From contig JACPOB010000124.1 of NCBI GenBank assembly GCA_016185145.1, forward strand, positions 1 through 33,414: a stretch of 33,414 bases of DNA, in the 5' to 3' direction. Shown here piece by piece: positions 1 to 8,997 of this stretch. The translations under genes were made by a program, and so were the position numbers. This DNA comes from Rhodospirillales bacterium (GTDB lineage: Bacteria > Pseudomonadota > Alphaproteobacteria > Reyranellales > Reyranellaceae). Each line of letters starts with the position of its first letter. Positions within the stretch are counted from its first letter, which is position 1. The notes under the pieces are model-generated. The model was given only the letters and a program-made list of their open reading frames with translations, ran no database searches and was not told the DNA's origin.

Positions 1-140
1 CCTGGGTGATCGCCCGCCTCGGCGGATGGACCGGCTACTACGGAAAGCCCGGCCCCAAGGTCATGCGCATCGGTCTCGCAGAGTTCCGCGCTATAAGGTA
101 TGGCGCCTCCCTGGTTGGTCACGATGTGTGAATCCGACAG
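1..140 (+). mobile_element. Right end of an IS4/IS50-like insertion sequence (cut by window edge)
   Basis: The segment holds the last codons of a transposase and ends in the putative right terminal repeat at 123-140 (GATGTGTGAATCCGACAG). Its reverse complement matches 33292-33309 at the other window edge with one mismatch, and both resemble the IS50 end that starts CTGACTCTTATACACA. The transposase stop codon lies inside the repeat. The element stops at 140, where a C/G-rich palindrome begins abruptly. I cannot see the left end or a target duplication. Confidence 0.75.
3..131 (+). CDS. IS4-family (Tn5-like) transposase, C-terminal fragment
   Basis: Reading frame 3 is open from the window start to TGA at 129-131 and gives 42 residues containing RLGGWTGYYGKPGPKVMRIG. 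A short Arg-Leu-Gly-Gly-Trp stretch followed by a Gly-Pro-Lys-rich segment is typical of the extreme C-terminus of IS4-group DDE transposases. The catalytic residues lie upstream, outside the window. The presence of a matching IS end immediately behind it supports the call. The 5' part is missing only because of the window edge, so I cannot say whether the gene is intact. Confidence 0.75.
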   Translation, partial: WVIARLGGWTGYYGKPGPKVMRIGLAEFRAIRYGASLVGHDV

Positions 141-219
141 CCCCCGCTAGGGGGAGAGGCTAGGAGAGGGGGAATCGACGTGCCCTGCCCCCTCTCCCAA
201 CCTCTCCCCCTAGCGGGGG
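141..219. repeat. Palindromic repeat, family C (C/G-rich, two 32-base arms)
   Basis: The arms at 141-172 and 188-219 are inverted copies with two mismatches and a 15-base loop. Each arm contains its own small hairpin (CCCCCGCTAGGGGG type). The right arm continues into AGAGGAGCC, while the left arm is cut sharply by the IS end at 140, which suggests that the IS inserted into a longer palindrome. The repeat contains no gene. ORFs called through it are repeat translations. Confidence 0.8.
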
Positions 220-270
220 AGAGGAGCCTGATTGGCGGATGTGTCCACTCATGGGCATCGGTCGTGGTGC

Positions 271-333
271 TCATGACCCCTCCGCCGGCGAAGACGCCGG
301 CACCTCCCCTTCGCGGACTCCGCGAAGGGGAGG
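271..333. repeat. Palindromic repeat, family D (CATGACCCCTCCG ... CACCTCCCC)
   Basis: A REP-like unit at 271-309 has the hairpin CCGGCG/CGCCGG inside a CCCCTCCG...CACCTCC frame. It is followed by a perfect 14-base-pair hairpin at 303-316/320-333 with loop ACT. Two related units in inverted orientation lie at the other end of the window (33191-33278). The unit overlaps the 3' end of the DUF4381 gene and encodes its last residues. Confidence 0.75.
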
Positions 334-774
334 AACTCGATGCCTCCTCAGCCACGTTTGCGCCGCGGCGCGAGCCGCGTCGGCGGCGGAGCGATCGATC
401 GCGCCACCGAACGCCAGCGTCTCGATGTGGCGACCGGCGCCGCCGGTGAAGGCGGTCGTACGCCCGGTGCGATCGAGGAAAGCGAGCCAGGCGGCGCCCG
501 TCAGCGCCGCCACCTGCTCGCGCGGCCAGGCGGCAAGCGCCGCCCGCTTCAGGACGGTGGAGATGCCGACCGGTTCGACGATGTCGAGCTGGCGCAGGGC
601 CTCACGGCGATAGGCGTTGGCGCGATATCGCGCCAACGTTGCCACGGACAGGATCGCCATTGCCGCGACGCCCGCCGCCGCGACGATCCACCAGCCGGGC
701 GCCGGCGGCCATAGCGACACCTCCGGCGGCAAGGCGAGGTCGCGCAGATTGGAGAGGTCGGCGGGATCAGCCAT
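271..774 (-). CDS. DUF4381 domain membrane protein
   Basis: This 167-residue protein has one N-terminal membrane span (about residues 24-46, after the motif LWPPAPGWW) followed by a basic helical cytosolic part. This is the layout of the DUF4381 family found in MoxR/DUF58/VWA gene groups. It begins 9 bases after the DUF58 stop, so it is the third gene of that run. The last 20 or so residues (from PPLRGVREGE) are translated from the family D palindromic repeat, so the original C-terminus has probably been replaced. The gene normally found next, a von Willebrand factor A protein, is absent. Instead there are repeats and an IS end. The molecular role of DUF4381 is not established. Confidence 0.8.
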   Translation of the reverse strand: MADPADLSNLRDLALPPEVSLWPPAPGWWIVAAAGVAAMAILSVATLARYRANAYRREALRQLDIVEPVGISTVLKRAALAAWPREQVAALTGAAWLAFLDRTGRTTAFTGGAGRHIETLAFGGAIDRSAADAARAAAQTWLRRHRVPPLRGVREGEVPASSPAEGS

Positions 775-783
775 GGCCGTCGC

Positions 784-1716
784 TCATGCCGCTGCCCTCC
801 GGCGCTCCAGCCGCCGACCCAACTGCTCGCGGAACTGTTCGACGACGTCGCGGTCGGTGGCGATCGGCAGGACCGGAATGGCATGGTGCAATGAAAAGCG
901 TCCCCCGGCCTGCCGCCGCTCGGCAAAGGCTTCGGTGAAGCGGGTTCGCAGATCGCGGCCCGACAGATCGACCTCGATCTGCCGATCGCCTTCGGCCAGG
1001 ACGGCGCGACCGATGTCGGGAAGCCGCTCCTCAAGCGGATCGTGCACGAACACCGACAGCACGTCGTTGTGGCCGGTGATCTCCGTCACCAGCCGCACCG
1101 TTTCGGCGTCGGTGCCCGCTCCGTCCGAGATCAGGCAGACCAGCCAGTCGTGGTGCGCGAGCCGCGCGGCGCGGGCCAGTGCCCGGTTGAGCAGCGATGG
1201 ATCGGCAGGAGGCCCGTCGGCCGATAGACGCCGGTTCTGGCGCACCACCTCGGCCAGGATGCGCCGCACCGCGGCCTCGCGCGCCTCCGGTCGGATCTCG
1301 ACGATGTCCTGTTCGGAGAAGACGATGGCGCCGACGCGGTCGCCCAGCGACGTGACGCGGAAGGCCGCAATGGCCGCCGCCTCGGCGGCGGCGACCGACT
1401 TCATGGCGCGCCGGCTGCCGAAGAACATCGACATGCGCTGGTCGACCAGCAGCAGCACGCTGCGGTCGCGCTCCTCGGTGTAGACGCGTACATGCGGGCT
1501 GCCGCGCCGCGCCGTCGCCGCCCAGTCGATGGTGCGCGTGTCGTCGCCCTCGAAGTAGTGACGCAGCTCCTCGAAGTCGAGCCCACGGCCGCGCAGGCGC
1601 GAGGCATGGCGTCCGGTCAGCAGAGAATGGACGGGCTGGCGCGGCAGGAAGCTGAAGCCCTTGGCGCGGTGACGCAGGCGCAGCAGGTCGTCGAGGGTGA
1701 CGTGGACGCGGCTCAT
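784..1716 (-). CDS. DUF58 domain protein (MoxR-associated)
   Basis: The 310-residue protein has the DUF58 core: a GLDFEELRHYFEGDD block near residue 44, then IDWAATARRG, then VRVYTEERDRSVLLLVDQRMSM. The last segment is the VWA-like strand with a degenerate MIDAS motif (D-x-x-x-S-M). DUF58 proteins pair with MoxR AAA+ ATPases, probably in assembly or metal loading of protein complexes. The start codon at 1716 sits directly beside a perfect 32-base-pair palindrome that fills the gap to moxR, so no ordinary ribosome-binding site is present. The nearest candidate is GGAAG, formed by the palindrome's own outer arm. Confidence 0.88.
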   Translation of the reverse strand: MSRVHVTLDDLLRLRHRAKGFSFLPRQPVHSLLTGRHASRLRGRGLDFEELRHYFEGDDTRTIDWAATARRGSPHVRVYTEERDRSVLLLVDQRMSMFFGSRRAMKSVAAAEAAAIAAFRVTSLGDRVGAIVFSEQDIVEIRPEAREAAVRRILAEVVRQNRRLSADGPPADPSLLNRALARAARLAHHDWLVCLISDGAGTDAETVRLVTEITGHNDVLSVFVHDPLEERLPDIGRAVLAEGDRQIEVDLSGRDLRTRFTEAFAERRQAGGRFSLHHAIPVLPIATDRDVVEQFREQLGRRLERRRAAA

Positions 1717-1794
1717 GCTCTTCCGGACCGCGAGCCTCTGGCTCGCTCATATTCATGATCACGAGCGAGCCAGAGGCTCGCGGTCCGGAAGAGC
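1717..1794. repeat. Perfect inverted repeat, family A (CTCTTCCGGACCGCGAGC type)
   Basis: The arms 1717-1748 and 1763-1794 are perfect inverted copies (32 bases each) around a 14-base loop. Each arm contains a smaller hairpin, GCGAGCC-TCT-GGCTCGC, so the whole resembles two REP units facing each other. It fills the space between the moxR stop (ends at 1799) and the DUF58 start codon (1716). The related copy at 24285-24367 shares the outer 18 bases but has GCGAGCT-TCC-AGCTCGC inside. That is a compensating pair change, which argues for selection on the folded form. Confidence 0.92.
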
Positions 1795-1798
1795 TTGA

Positions 1799-2772
<974 letters not shown>

Positions 2773-2776
<4 letters not shown>

Positions 2777-3180
2777 CGGCTGCATGTCCCGGCGTAATAG
2801 GCGGCGGCATTGCAGGCCTTGCCGCCCGGCAGCGAGCAGACCCCCTGCTCGCCCGAGGTGCTTTCGCTCACCACGGTGTAGCGTCCGCCGGTGATGGCGC
2901 AATAGCGGCCGGCCGGCGCGACATAGCCCGTCACGCGCAATCCATTCTTCGGACACTCGCCGCGCAACAACGCCCATTCCTCGCACTGGTAGTTGTCGGT
3001 GAACACGCAGACGCCGAACTGGCCGCCATCGGGACGGCGCTCGATATGGAGCGTACCGCCCGTCTTCACGCAGTTCTGCGAGGCAGGGTTGGCGAGCTGC
3101 GGCGATCTCGACTGAGCTTGCGCCAGAGCCGCAGGTGCTGCGAGTGACAAGACGAACATGGTGAGGATCAGACTTCTCAT
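2773..3180 (-). CDS. Secreted DUF333 (hemolysin-like repeat) protein
   Basis: The 135-residue protein has a Sec signal peptide (MRSLILTMFVLSLAAPAALA, cut near residue 20-22) and a DUF333 domain: LANPASQNCVKTGGTL, then GVCVFTDNYQCEEWALLRGEC. A second, weaker copy follows (GRYCAITGGRY through YYAGTC). The many cysteines suggest disulphides in the periplasm. DUF333 proteins were once called putative hemolysins without solid evidence, so no activity is claimed. Its stop overlaps the moxR start (ATGA), so the two are probably cotranslated. It diverges from the DUF3300 gene. Confidence 0.8.
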
Positions 3181-3343
3181 CTCGGCGATCTGGTCATGGT
3201 ATCGACCATCCTACGGCGGGGAATTTCGCCCGCAACGACTCCGTGGTTTCGGCCGATCAGGTATGCGACGACGGACTGGACGACATGCTGGGCCGTCACC
3301 TACCCTGTACCGCCCGGTCGGTCTTGGACGCGAGGACGGAGTC

Positions 3344-4543
3344 ATGGATCGACGATATATGCTGATGGCGACCCTGTCGCTTCTTGCCGTTTCAGCGCCG
3401 GGCATTCTCCGGGCGCAGACGACATCGGCTGACGACAAGAAGAGCTTCAGCCCGGAGCAGTTGGACCAGATCCTGGCGCCGATCGCTCTCTATCCAGATG
3501 CATTGCTGTCGCAAGTGCTGATGGCGACCAGCTATCCGCTCGAGATCGTCGAGGCGGCGCGCTGGTCCAAGGCCAATCCGACGCTGAAAGGCGACGCCGC
3601 CGTGGCGGCGGTCAAGGACCAGGGCTGGGACGTCAGCGTGAAGTCGCTGGTCGCGTTCCCATCGGTGCTGGCGCAGCTCAGCGATCATCTCGACTGGACC
3701 CAGAAACTTGGCGACGCGATGATTTCGCAGGAGCAGGATGTCGCCGCCTCTATCCAGCGACTGCGCGCCAAGGCGGCCGACGCCGGCAATCTCAAGAGCG
3801 GGCCGCAGCAGACCGTCAGCACGCAGGGTTCGGGCAACGATCGCACCATCGTCATCGAGCCGGCCAGTCCCGACGTGGTCTACGTGCCCTCCTACAATCC
3901 GAGCTGGGCCTACGGCAGCTGGCCCTACCCCGCCTATCCGCCGACCTACTATCCGCCGCCCGCAGGCTACGGGTACGGCGCGGCGCTGGCGACCGGCCTG
4001 CTCTGGGGCGTCGGCGTCGCCGCTACGACCGCCATGTTCTCGAGCTGGAACTGGAACAACTGGAACCGCGGCAACGCCTACGTGAACGTGAACGTCAACC
4101 GCGCGGTCAACATCGACAATCATTTCGACCGCAATCGCTACGTCAACAACAACCGCTGGCAGCACGATACCAACCACCGCCGCGGCGTCGCCTATCGCGA
4201 TGCCGCCACGAGCCAGCGCTTCAACCAGCACCGCCCGGACGCGGCGCAGCGCCAGCAGTTCCGCGGGCAGATCGCCTCGCACGCCCAAGGCCCTGCCGCA
4301 CATCCCAACGTCCCGCACAACCTGCCGCAGCGGCCGGCAGGCCAACGTCCGCAGATCCAGAATCAAGGTCGCTTCGCACATGGCGACCGGCCGTCCGCGC
4401 TGAGCGGCGTCAATCGCGGCCATCAGGTGAACCGCGAGGCCGCTCGCGGCCGCATCCAGCAGGGACGCGCCGCCTCCCATCCCAACTTCCAGCGGCCTGC
4501 CGGCGGCGGCTTCCACGGCGGGGCGAGAGGAGGCCGGCGATGA
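3344..4543 (+). CDS. DUF3300 domain exported protein
   Basis: The 399-residue protein has an N-terminal signal sequence (MDRRYMLMATLSLLAVSAPG, cut near RAQ). The DUF3300 core starts at FSPEQLDQILAPIALYPDAL, then VVYVPSYNPSWAYG. A Tyr/Pro-rich stretch, a possible hydrophobic hairpin (about residues 210-230) and a low-complexity Asn/Arg/Gln/Gly-rich tail follow. The ATG at 3344 was chosen over an upstream in-frame ATG (3158) because it starts the signal peptide and has GGAG close upstream. The upstream extension would overlap the divergent DUF333 gene. It overlaps the DUF2950 gene by 4 bases, a pairing I recognise as common in proteobacteria. Function unknown. Confidence 0.85.
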   Translation: MDRRYMLMATLSLLAVSAPGILRAQTTSADDKKSFSPEQLDQILAPIALYPDALLSQVLMATSYPLEIVEAARWSKANPTLKGDAAVAAVKDQGWDVSVKSLVAFPSVLAQLSDHLDWTQKLGDAMISQEQDVAASIQRLRAKAADAGNLKSGPQQTVSTQGSGNDRTIVIEPASPDVVYVPSYNPSWAYGSWPYPAYPPTYYPPPAGYGYGAALATGLLWGVGVAATTAMFSSWNWNNWNRGNAYVNVNVNRAVNIDNHFDRNRYVNNNRWQHDTNHRRGVAYRDAATSQRFNQHRPDAAQRQQFRGQIASHAQGPAAHPNVPHNLPQRPAGQRPQIQNQGRFAHGDRPSALSGVNRGHQVNREAARGRIQQGRAASHPNFQRPAGGGFHGGARGGRR

Positions 4544-5466
4544 AGCTCCTTTCCAGATGGTTCGTCGGGCTGCTTGCCCTGCTCGCTCTCGCGGGCGCCG
4601 CACTGGCCCAGACGCCTGCGCCGGCCACCGACAAGCAGCAACGTTTTGCGACGGCGCAGGCGGCGGCCGACACGCTCGCAGAGGCGATCCGCAAGGACGA
4701 CGGCAAGGCCATCGAGGCCATCCTCGGCACGGGCTGGCGTGACCTGGTTCCCGGAAACACCGCGCACGAGGACGATGTGCGCGCCAATTTCCTCAAGGCG
4801 TGGGACGAACAGCACAAGATCCTGCCGCAGGGCGACGACAGGGCGGTGATCGAGGCCGGCAACACCGGCTGGCGCATGCCGATCCCGCTGGTGAAGGACG
4901 ACCGTGGGTGGCGCTACGACGTGGCGGCCGGCCGCGAGGAGATCCTGGCGCGCGAGATCGGCCGCGACGAGCTCACCGTCATCCAGACCCTGCTCGCCAT
5001 CGTCGATGCGCAGCAGGACTACGCGCAGCTCGATCCGATGAAGGTGGGCGTCGCAACCTATGCACGCCGGCTGCTGAGCTCGCCCGGCAAGAAGGACGGG
5101 CTGTACTGGGACACCAGCCCGGGCGAACCGCCAAGCCCGCTCGGCGCCCTGGTCGCCAAGGCGCAGCCCGGCGACGGGCCGGGCCAGGGCTATTTCGGCT
5201 ACCACTTCCGGCTGCTCTACGGCCAGGGCCCGGCCGCCAAGGGCGGTGCCTACAGCTACCTCGTCAACAACCGCATGGTCGGCGGCTTCGGTGCGATCGC
5301 CTGGCCGGTCACCTACGGCGAGACGGGCGTGATGACCTTCATCGTCAACCAGGACGGCATCGTCTACGAGCGCGACCTCGGTCCGCAAACCAGCGAACGG
5401 GCGGCCGCCATCAATTCGTTCGACCCTGGAGAGGGATGGGAAAAGGCGGACATGACACCGCCCTGA
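4540..5466 (+). CDS. DUF2950 family periplasmic protein
   Basis: The 308-residue protein has a signal peptide ending near ALAQ (residue about 24). The body carries DUF2950 hallmarks: FATAQAAADTLAEAIRKDD, LYWDTSPGEPPSPLG, GYFGYHFRLLYGQGPAAKGG, and a C-terminal GVMTFIVNQDGIVYERDLG. It starts within the last codons of the DUF3300 gene (ATGA overlap), so the two are translationally coupled. The protein is predicted periplasmic, with no catalytic motif that I recognise. It is the second gene of a five-gene envelope run ending with the patatin-like lipoprotein. Confidence 0.87.
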   Translation: MKLLSRWFVGLLALLALAGAALAQTPAPATDKQQRFATAQAAADTLAEAIRKDDGKAIEAILGTGWRDLVPGNTAHEDDVRANFLKAWDEQHKILPQGDDRAVIEAGNTGWRMPIPLVKDDRGWRYDVAAGREEILAREIGRDELTVIQTLLAIVDAQQDYAQLDPMKVGVATYARRLLSSPGKKDGLYWDTSPGEPPSPLGALVAKAQPGDGPGQGYFGYHFRLLYGQGPAAKGGAYSYLVNNRMVGGFGAIAWPVTYGETGVMTFIVNQDGIVYERDLGPQTSERAAAINSFDPGEGWEKADMTPP

Positions 5467-5503
5467 TGAAGTAGGCGATTTGCAAAGGAAAGCGAGACTG
5501 GAA

Positions 5504-5719
5504 ATGCTGAAGCTCAAGATCCTGATGCTGCTTGCGGCGGGCGGCCTGCTGACAAGCTGCGAGAACATGACGACAGGCCAAAAAGGTGCCGTCACGGGTG
5601 CAGCGCTGGGCAGCGGCATCGGCATGGTGGCCGGCGGCAACTTCGGCCAGGTGGTCGGCGCGGGACTGATCGGCGGCGCCGCCGGATACATCACCGGCAG
5701 CGCAATCGGAAACAGGTAG
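5504..5719 (+). CDS. Small glycine-zipper lipoprotein
   Basis: The 71-residue protein has a lipoprotein signal: a hydrophobic stretch ending LLTSC, with Cys19 as the lipidation site. A glycine-zipper segment follows (GAVTGAALGSGIGMVAGG, then VVGAGLIGGAAGYITGSAIG). Such proteins resemble YmgG/OsmB-like membrane-associated lipoproteins. I use ATG 5504. An in-frame TTG at 5480 adds eight charged residues that would spoil the signal. It lies 37 bases after the DUF2950 gene and 9 bases before the HdeA-like gene. Confidence 0.75.
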   Translation: MLKLKILMLLAAGGLLTSCENMTTGQKGAVTGAALGSGIGMVAGGNFGQVVGAGLIGGAAGYITGSAIGNR

Positions 5720-5728
5720 GACGTCGTG

Positions 5729-6061
5729 ATGATTCCCAGAGTTACGCTCGGCGCCCTGCTGCTGGGGCTCGCGCCGGCGATCGCGCAGGCACAGCCAACC
5801 GCTCTCACCTTCGACAGCGCAGCCTATGTGACCTGCAAGCAAGCACAGGCCATGCCGCCTGAACCGCGCAAGGCGCTGGCCATGTTCCTTGCCGAGCACG
5901 CCGCCGGCCGGCGCGGCGTGGCGATGCCGACCGGCGACCTGGGCGCGCATCTCGGCTACCTGGTGCGAGCGGGCTGTACCCTGACGCCCGACGCCTATCT
6001 CTATGCCGTGATCGATCGGGCGATCGTCGCCGAGCTCAGCAAGCTTCCCAAGCGACAGTAG
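5729..6061 (+). CDS. HdeA/HdeB-like periplasmic protein
   Basis: The 110-residue protein has a signal peptide cut near AQAQ (residue about 22). The mature part carries a single cysteine pair 47 residues apart (TCKQAQ and RAGCTL). This matches the spacing of the disulphide in the small acid-stress chaperones HdeA/HdeB. The helix-rich pattern and size also fit. The assignment rests on this architecture and not on strong sequence identity, so another small disulphide protein is possible. ATG 5729 is preferred over the adjacent GTG 5726, with an AGGTAGGA ribosome-binding site overlapping the previous stop. Confidence 0.6.
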   Translation: MIPRVTLGALLLGLAPAIAQAQPTALTFDSAAYVTCKQAQAMPPEPRKALAMFLAEHAAGRRGVAMPTGDLGAHLGYLVRAGCTLTPDAYLYAVIDRAIVAELSKLPKRQ

Positions 6062-6077
6062 ATCGCCGGTGGGCCAA

Positions 6078-7346
6078 ATGCCTGGTCGGCGCCGCCTCCT
6101 GATCGGGCTTGGCGGGAGCGTCGTGTCTGCGGCCGCCCTTGGCGGCTGCAGCCTGCCGGCGCGCCTCGCCGCCCTTCCGGAGCACCTGCGCGGCCGAGAA
6201 ACCTTCCACAATCTGCCGCCGACGACGCGGGTCGTTCTCGACGGCAGCGACAGCTCGTTGCTGGGGCGCGTGGCCGTCGATGCCCTGCAACGGGAGATTG
6301 CCTACGCCGAGCGTCATGGCCTGCACGATCCCGGTGTCGCAAACTACCTCGCGATCTCGGGCGGCGGCGAGAACGGCGCCTATGGCGCCGGACTGCTGAC
6401 GGCCTGGAGCGAGCTCGGCACGCGGCCGGAGTTCAAGGCGGTCACCGGCGTGAGCACCGGCGCCCTCATTGCCCCGTTCGCATTTCTGGGGGCGGCGTAC
6501 GACAAGGAGCTCGAGGGCTTCTACACCATGACGCGGGCTTCCGATGTCATGATTTCGCGCGGCCTGCTGACGGCGCTGCTCAGCGATTCCCTCTACGACT
6601 CGACTCCCCTCCTGCTGACGATCCGCAAGGTGCTGACGCCTGCCGTGCTCGACGCCATTGCCGCCGAGTATCGCGACAAGGGCCGCATCCTTTGCGTGGC
6701 GACGACCAATCTCGACGTCCCCGTAGGCGTCATGTGGAACATCGGCGACATTGCCGCGAGCGGCAGCCCGCAGCGCGCCGAGTTGATCGCGAAGATCCTG
6801 CTGGCGTCTGCATCCGTTCCCGGCGTCTACCCGCCGGTGATGATCGACCTCCAGGCAGGCGGCGAGAGGTTTCAGGAGATGCACGTCGATGGCGGCACGG
6901 TGGCCCAGGTGGTGCTTTATCCACCATCGCTCTCCGGCGAGGTGCTGCAGCAGCTGTCGTCCTCGCCGGCCGTCGCGCGCAGCCTCGCGGAACGGAGGCG
7001 GCGCCTTTACGTCATCCGCAACTCGCGCCCCGGCGGCGACCTGCAGACGGTCGACCGCAGCACGCTGAAGATCGCAGGCCGCGCCGTGTCGACCTTGATC
7101 AGCACTCAGGGCATCGGCGACCTGTACCAGCTCTACGTGCTCGCCCAGCGCGACGGCATCGACTACAACGTGGCGTTCATCCCGGAGAGCTTCTCCGAAA
7201 AGGCGCGCGAGCCGTTCGACCAGGCCTACATGCGCAACCTCTATGTCGTCGGCCGCCAGGCGATGCTGAGCGGCGCGGCATGGTCGAAGTATCCTCCCGG
7301 CTACGATCCGGTGCCGATCAATCAGCGGCGCGGCCGCATCGGTTGA
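6078..7346 (+). CDS. Patatin-like phospholipase, lipoprotein
   Basis: The 422-residue protein carries the patatin signature: oxyanion-hole glycines GGGENGAYGAG (about 95-105), nucleophile elbow GVSTG with Ser126, and the catalytic aspartate in HVDGG (Asp271). It should hydrolyse acyl esters, most likely of lipids. The N-terminus has twin arginines and a lipobox (ALGGC, Cys24), so the enzyme is probably anchored in the envelope. GTG 6069 is an alternative start three codons earlier. It is the last gene of the DUF3300-to-patatin run and converges on sulfatase 1 with 16 bases between the stops. Confidence 0.88.
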   Translation: MPGRRRLLIGLGGSVVSAAALGGCSLPARLAALPEHLRGRETFHNLPPTTRVVLDGSDSSLLGRVAVDALQREIAYAERHGLHDPGVANYLAISGGGENGAYGAGLLTAWSELGTRPEFKAVTGVSTGALIAPFAFLGAAYDKELEGFYTMTRASDVMISRGLLTALLSDSLYDSTPLLLTIRKVLTPAVLDAIAAEYRDKGRILCVATTNLDVPVGVMWNIGDIAASGSPQRAELIAKILLASASVPGVYPPVMIDLQAGGERFQEMHVDGGTVAQVVLYPPSLSGEVLQQLSSSPAVARSLAERRRRLYVIRNSRPGGDLQTVDRSTLKIAGRAVSTLISTQGIGDLYQLYVLAQRDGIDYNVAFIPESFSEKAREPFDQAYMRNLYVVGRQAMLSGAAWSKYPPGYDPVPINQRRGRIG

Positions 7347-7362
7347 GGAGCGGCGTCTCCGA

Positions 7363-8970
7363 TCAGCGACTCGACTTGATCGAGGCGTTCAGCTTCTCGA
7401 CCACCTGATCGATGGAGAACGACGCCGGCCGCTGGCGCGGCGGGAACTCCTTGTAACTCGCGAGGTATCTGCCGACCTTCTGGACGGCGGGCAGGATCAG
7501 GAAGGCGCGGTCGATCATCCACTTCTCGTACTGGATCGAGCCGTCGACGGCGTACTCGAATGGATCTGCCTTGAGGTCGACGATGGTCGGCCCACGCAGC
7601 GTCGTCATCGGATTGCGCCAGATCTCCATGCCCTTGGCGTACTGGATGGCGAAGCTGTACTTGAAGCGCTCGTCGCGATAGGCGACGAGATTGCCGTCGT
7701 CGTCGAAATAGACGAAGTCCTTGCGCGGCGACTCCGCCGTCTCACCCTTCAGCACCGGCAGCTGGTTGTAGCCGTCGAGATGGACCTTGAAGGTCTTGTT
7801 GCCGGCCTGGTAGCCCTTGAGCAGCTTGTTCTTGATGTCGGCCTCGCCGGCCGCGGCGAGGAAGGTCGGCAGCCAGTCCTCGGCCGAGAACAGGCCATCG
7901 ACGATCGTGCCGGGCTTGATGACGCCAGGCCAACGCGCCACGGCCGGAACACGGAAGGCGCCCTCCCAGTTGGTGTCCTTTTCCGACCGGAACGGCGAGG
8001 CGCCCGCATCCGGCCACTGGTTCTTCATGGCACCGTTGTCGGTCGAATAGACCACCAGCGTGTTGTCGGTGACCTTGAGGTCGTCGAGCAGCTTCAGGAG
8101 CTCGCCGACATGGCCGTCGTGCTCGACCATGCCGTCGCCCTGGATGCCGAGCCCCGTCTTGCCGGCAGATTCCGGGCTGAGATGCGTGTTGACGTGCATA
8201 CGTGTCGAGTTGAACCAGACGAAGAAGGGCTTGTCGGCGCGCACTTGGCGTTCGATGAAGTCCTTGGTCGCTGCCAGGAACTCCCTGTCGACCGTCTCCA
8301 TGCGCTTCTTGGTCAGCGGCCCGGTATCCTCGACCTTCCCGTCGGCCGAGGTCTTGAGGACGCCGCGCGGGCCAAACTGCTTGCGGAACTCGGGGTCCTT
8401 CGGATAGTCGGGATTCTCCGGCTCCTCCTCGGCGTTGAGATGATAGAGGTTGCCGAAGAACTCGTCGAAGCCGTGCGCCGTCGGCAGGAACTCGTCGCGG
8501 TCGCCGAGATGGTTCTTGCCGAACTGGCCGCACATGTAGCCCAGCGGCTTCAGGAGGTCGGCGATGGTCGGATCCTCCTTCTGCAGTCCGACCGTGGCCC
8601 CGGGCAGGCCGACCTTGGTGAGACCGGTACGGAACGGGCATTGGCCGGTGATGAAGGCGGCACGGCCGGCCGTACAGCTCTGCTGGCCGTAGTAGGTCGA
8701 GAAGATCGCGCCCTCGTTGCCGATGCGGTCGATATTGGGCGTGCGGAAGCCCATCATGCCTTTGTTCCAGACGCTGAGGTTCCAGAGCCCGATATCGTCA
8801 CCGAAGATCACGACAATGTTCGGCTTGCGGCCACCGGCCGGTGCCGGTGCTTGCTGGGCACTGGCCTGTTGGTTCGAGCCGCCGAGCCCGATCGCGCCCA
8901 ACGCTGCAAGCGCGGTGCCGCCGAGCAGAAATGCACGGCGCCGCTTGTCGATCGTCTTACACTTCGTCAT
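7363..8970 (-). CDS. Tat-exported arylsulfatase-type sulfatase 1
   Basis: This 535-residue sulfatase belongs to the alkaline-phosphatase superfamily. The N-terminus has a Tat-type signal (KRRRAFLLGG, cut near ASAQQ). Metal ligands start at IFGDDIG (about 56-61). The modification motif is SCTAGR, with Cys99 expected to become formylglycine (C-x-A-x-R variant). GKNHLGDRDE and YSTDNGA supply further active-site residues. ATG 8970 has GAGG nine bases upstream. A TTG at 8985 is possible. Sulfatases 1, 2 and 3 share long near-identical blocks (FFGNLYHLNAEEEPE, FGPRGV, KTFKVHLDGYN). Substrate unknown. The gene ends the minus-strand operon starting near 13561. Confidence 0.92.
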   Translation of the reverse strand: MTKCKTIDKRRRAFLLGGTALAALGAIGLGGSNQQASAQQAPAPAGGRKPNIVVIFGDDIGLWNLSVWNKGMMGFRTPNIDRIGNEGAIFSTYYGQQSCTAGRAAFITGQCPFRTGLTKVGLPGATVGLQKEDPTIADLLKPLGYMCGQFGKNHLGDRDEFLPTAHGFDEFFGNLYHLNAEEEPENPDYPKDPEFRKQFGPRGVLKTSADGKVEDTGPLTKKRMETVDREFLAATKDFIERQVRADKPFFVWFNSTRMHVNTHLSPESAGKTGLGIQGDGMVEHDGHVGELLKLLDDLKVTDNTLVVYSTDNGAMKNQWPDAGASPFRSEKDTNWEGAFRVPAVARWPGVIKPGTIVDGLFSAEDWLPTFLAAAGEADIKNKLLKGYQAGNKTFKVHLDGYNQLPVLKGETAESPRKDFVYFDDDGNLVAYRDERFKYSFAIQYAKGMEIWRNPMTTLRGPTIVDLKADPFEYAVDGSIQYEKWMIDRAFLILPAVQKVGRYLASYKEFPPRQRPASFSIDQVVEKLNASIKSSR

Positions 8971-8997
8971 CTTCGTCGTCCTCAATTCAAGAAACAG

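Noticed and set aside
119..449. Small ORFs on both strands in the repeat region beside the left IS
   Set aside because: They are translations of palindromes C and D with no ribosome-binding site.
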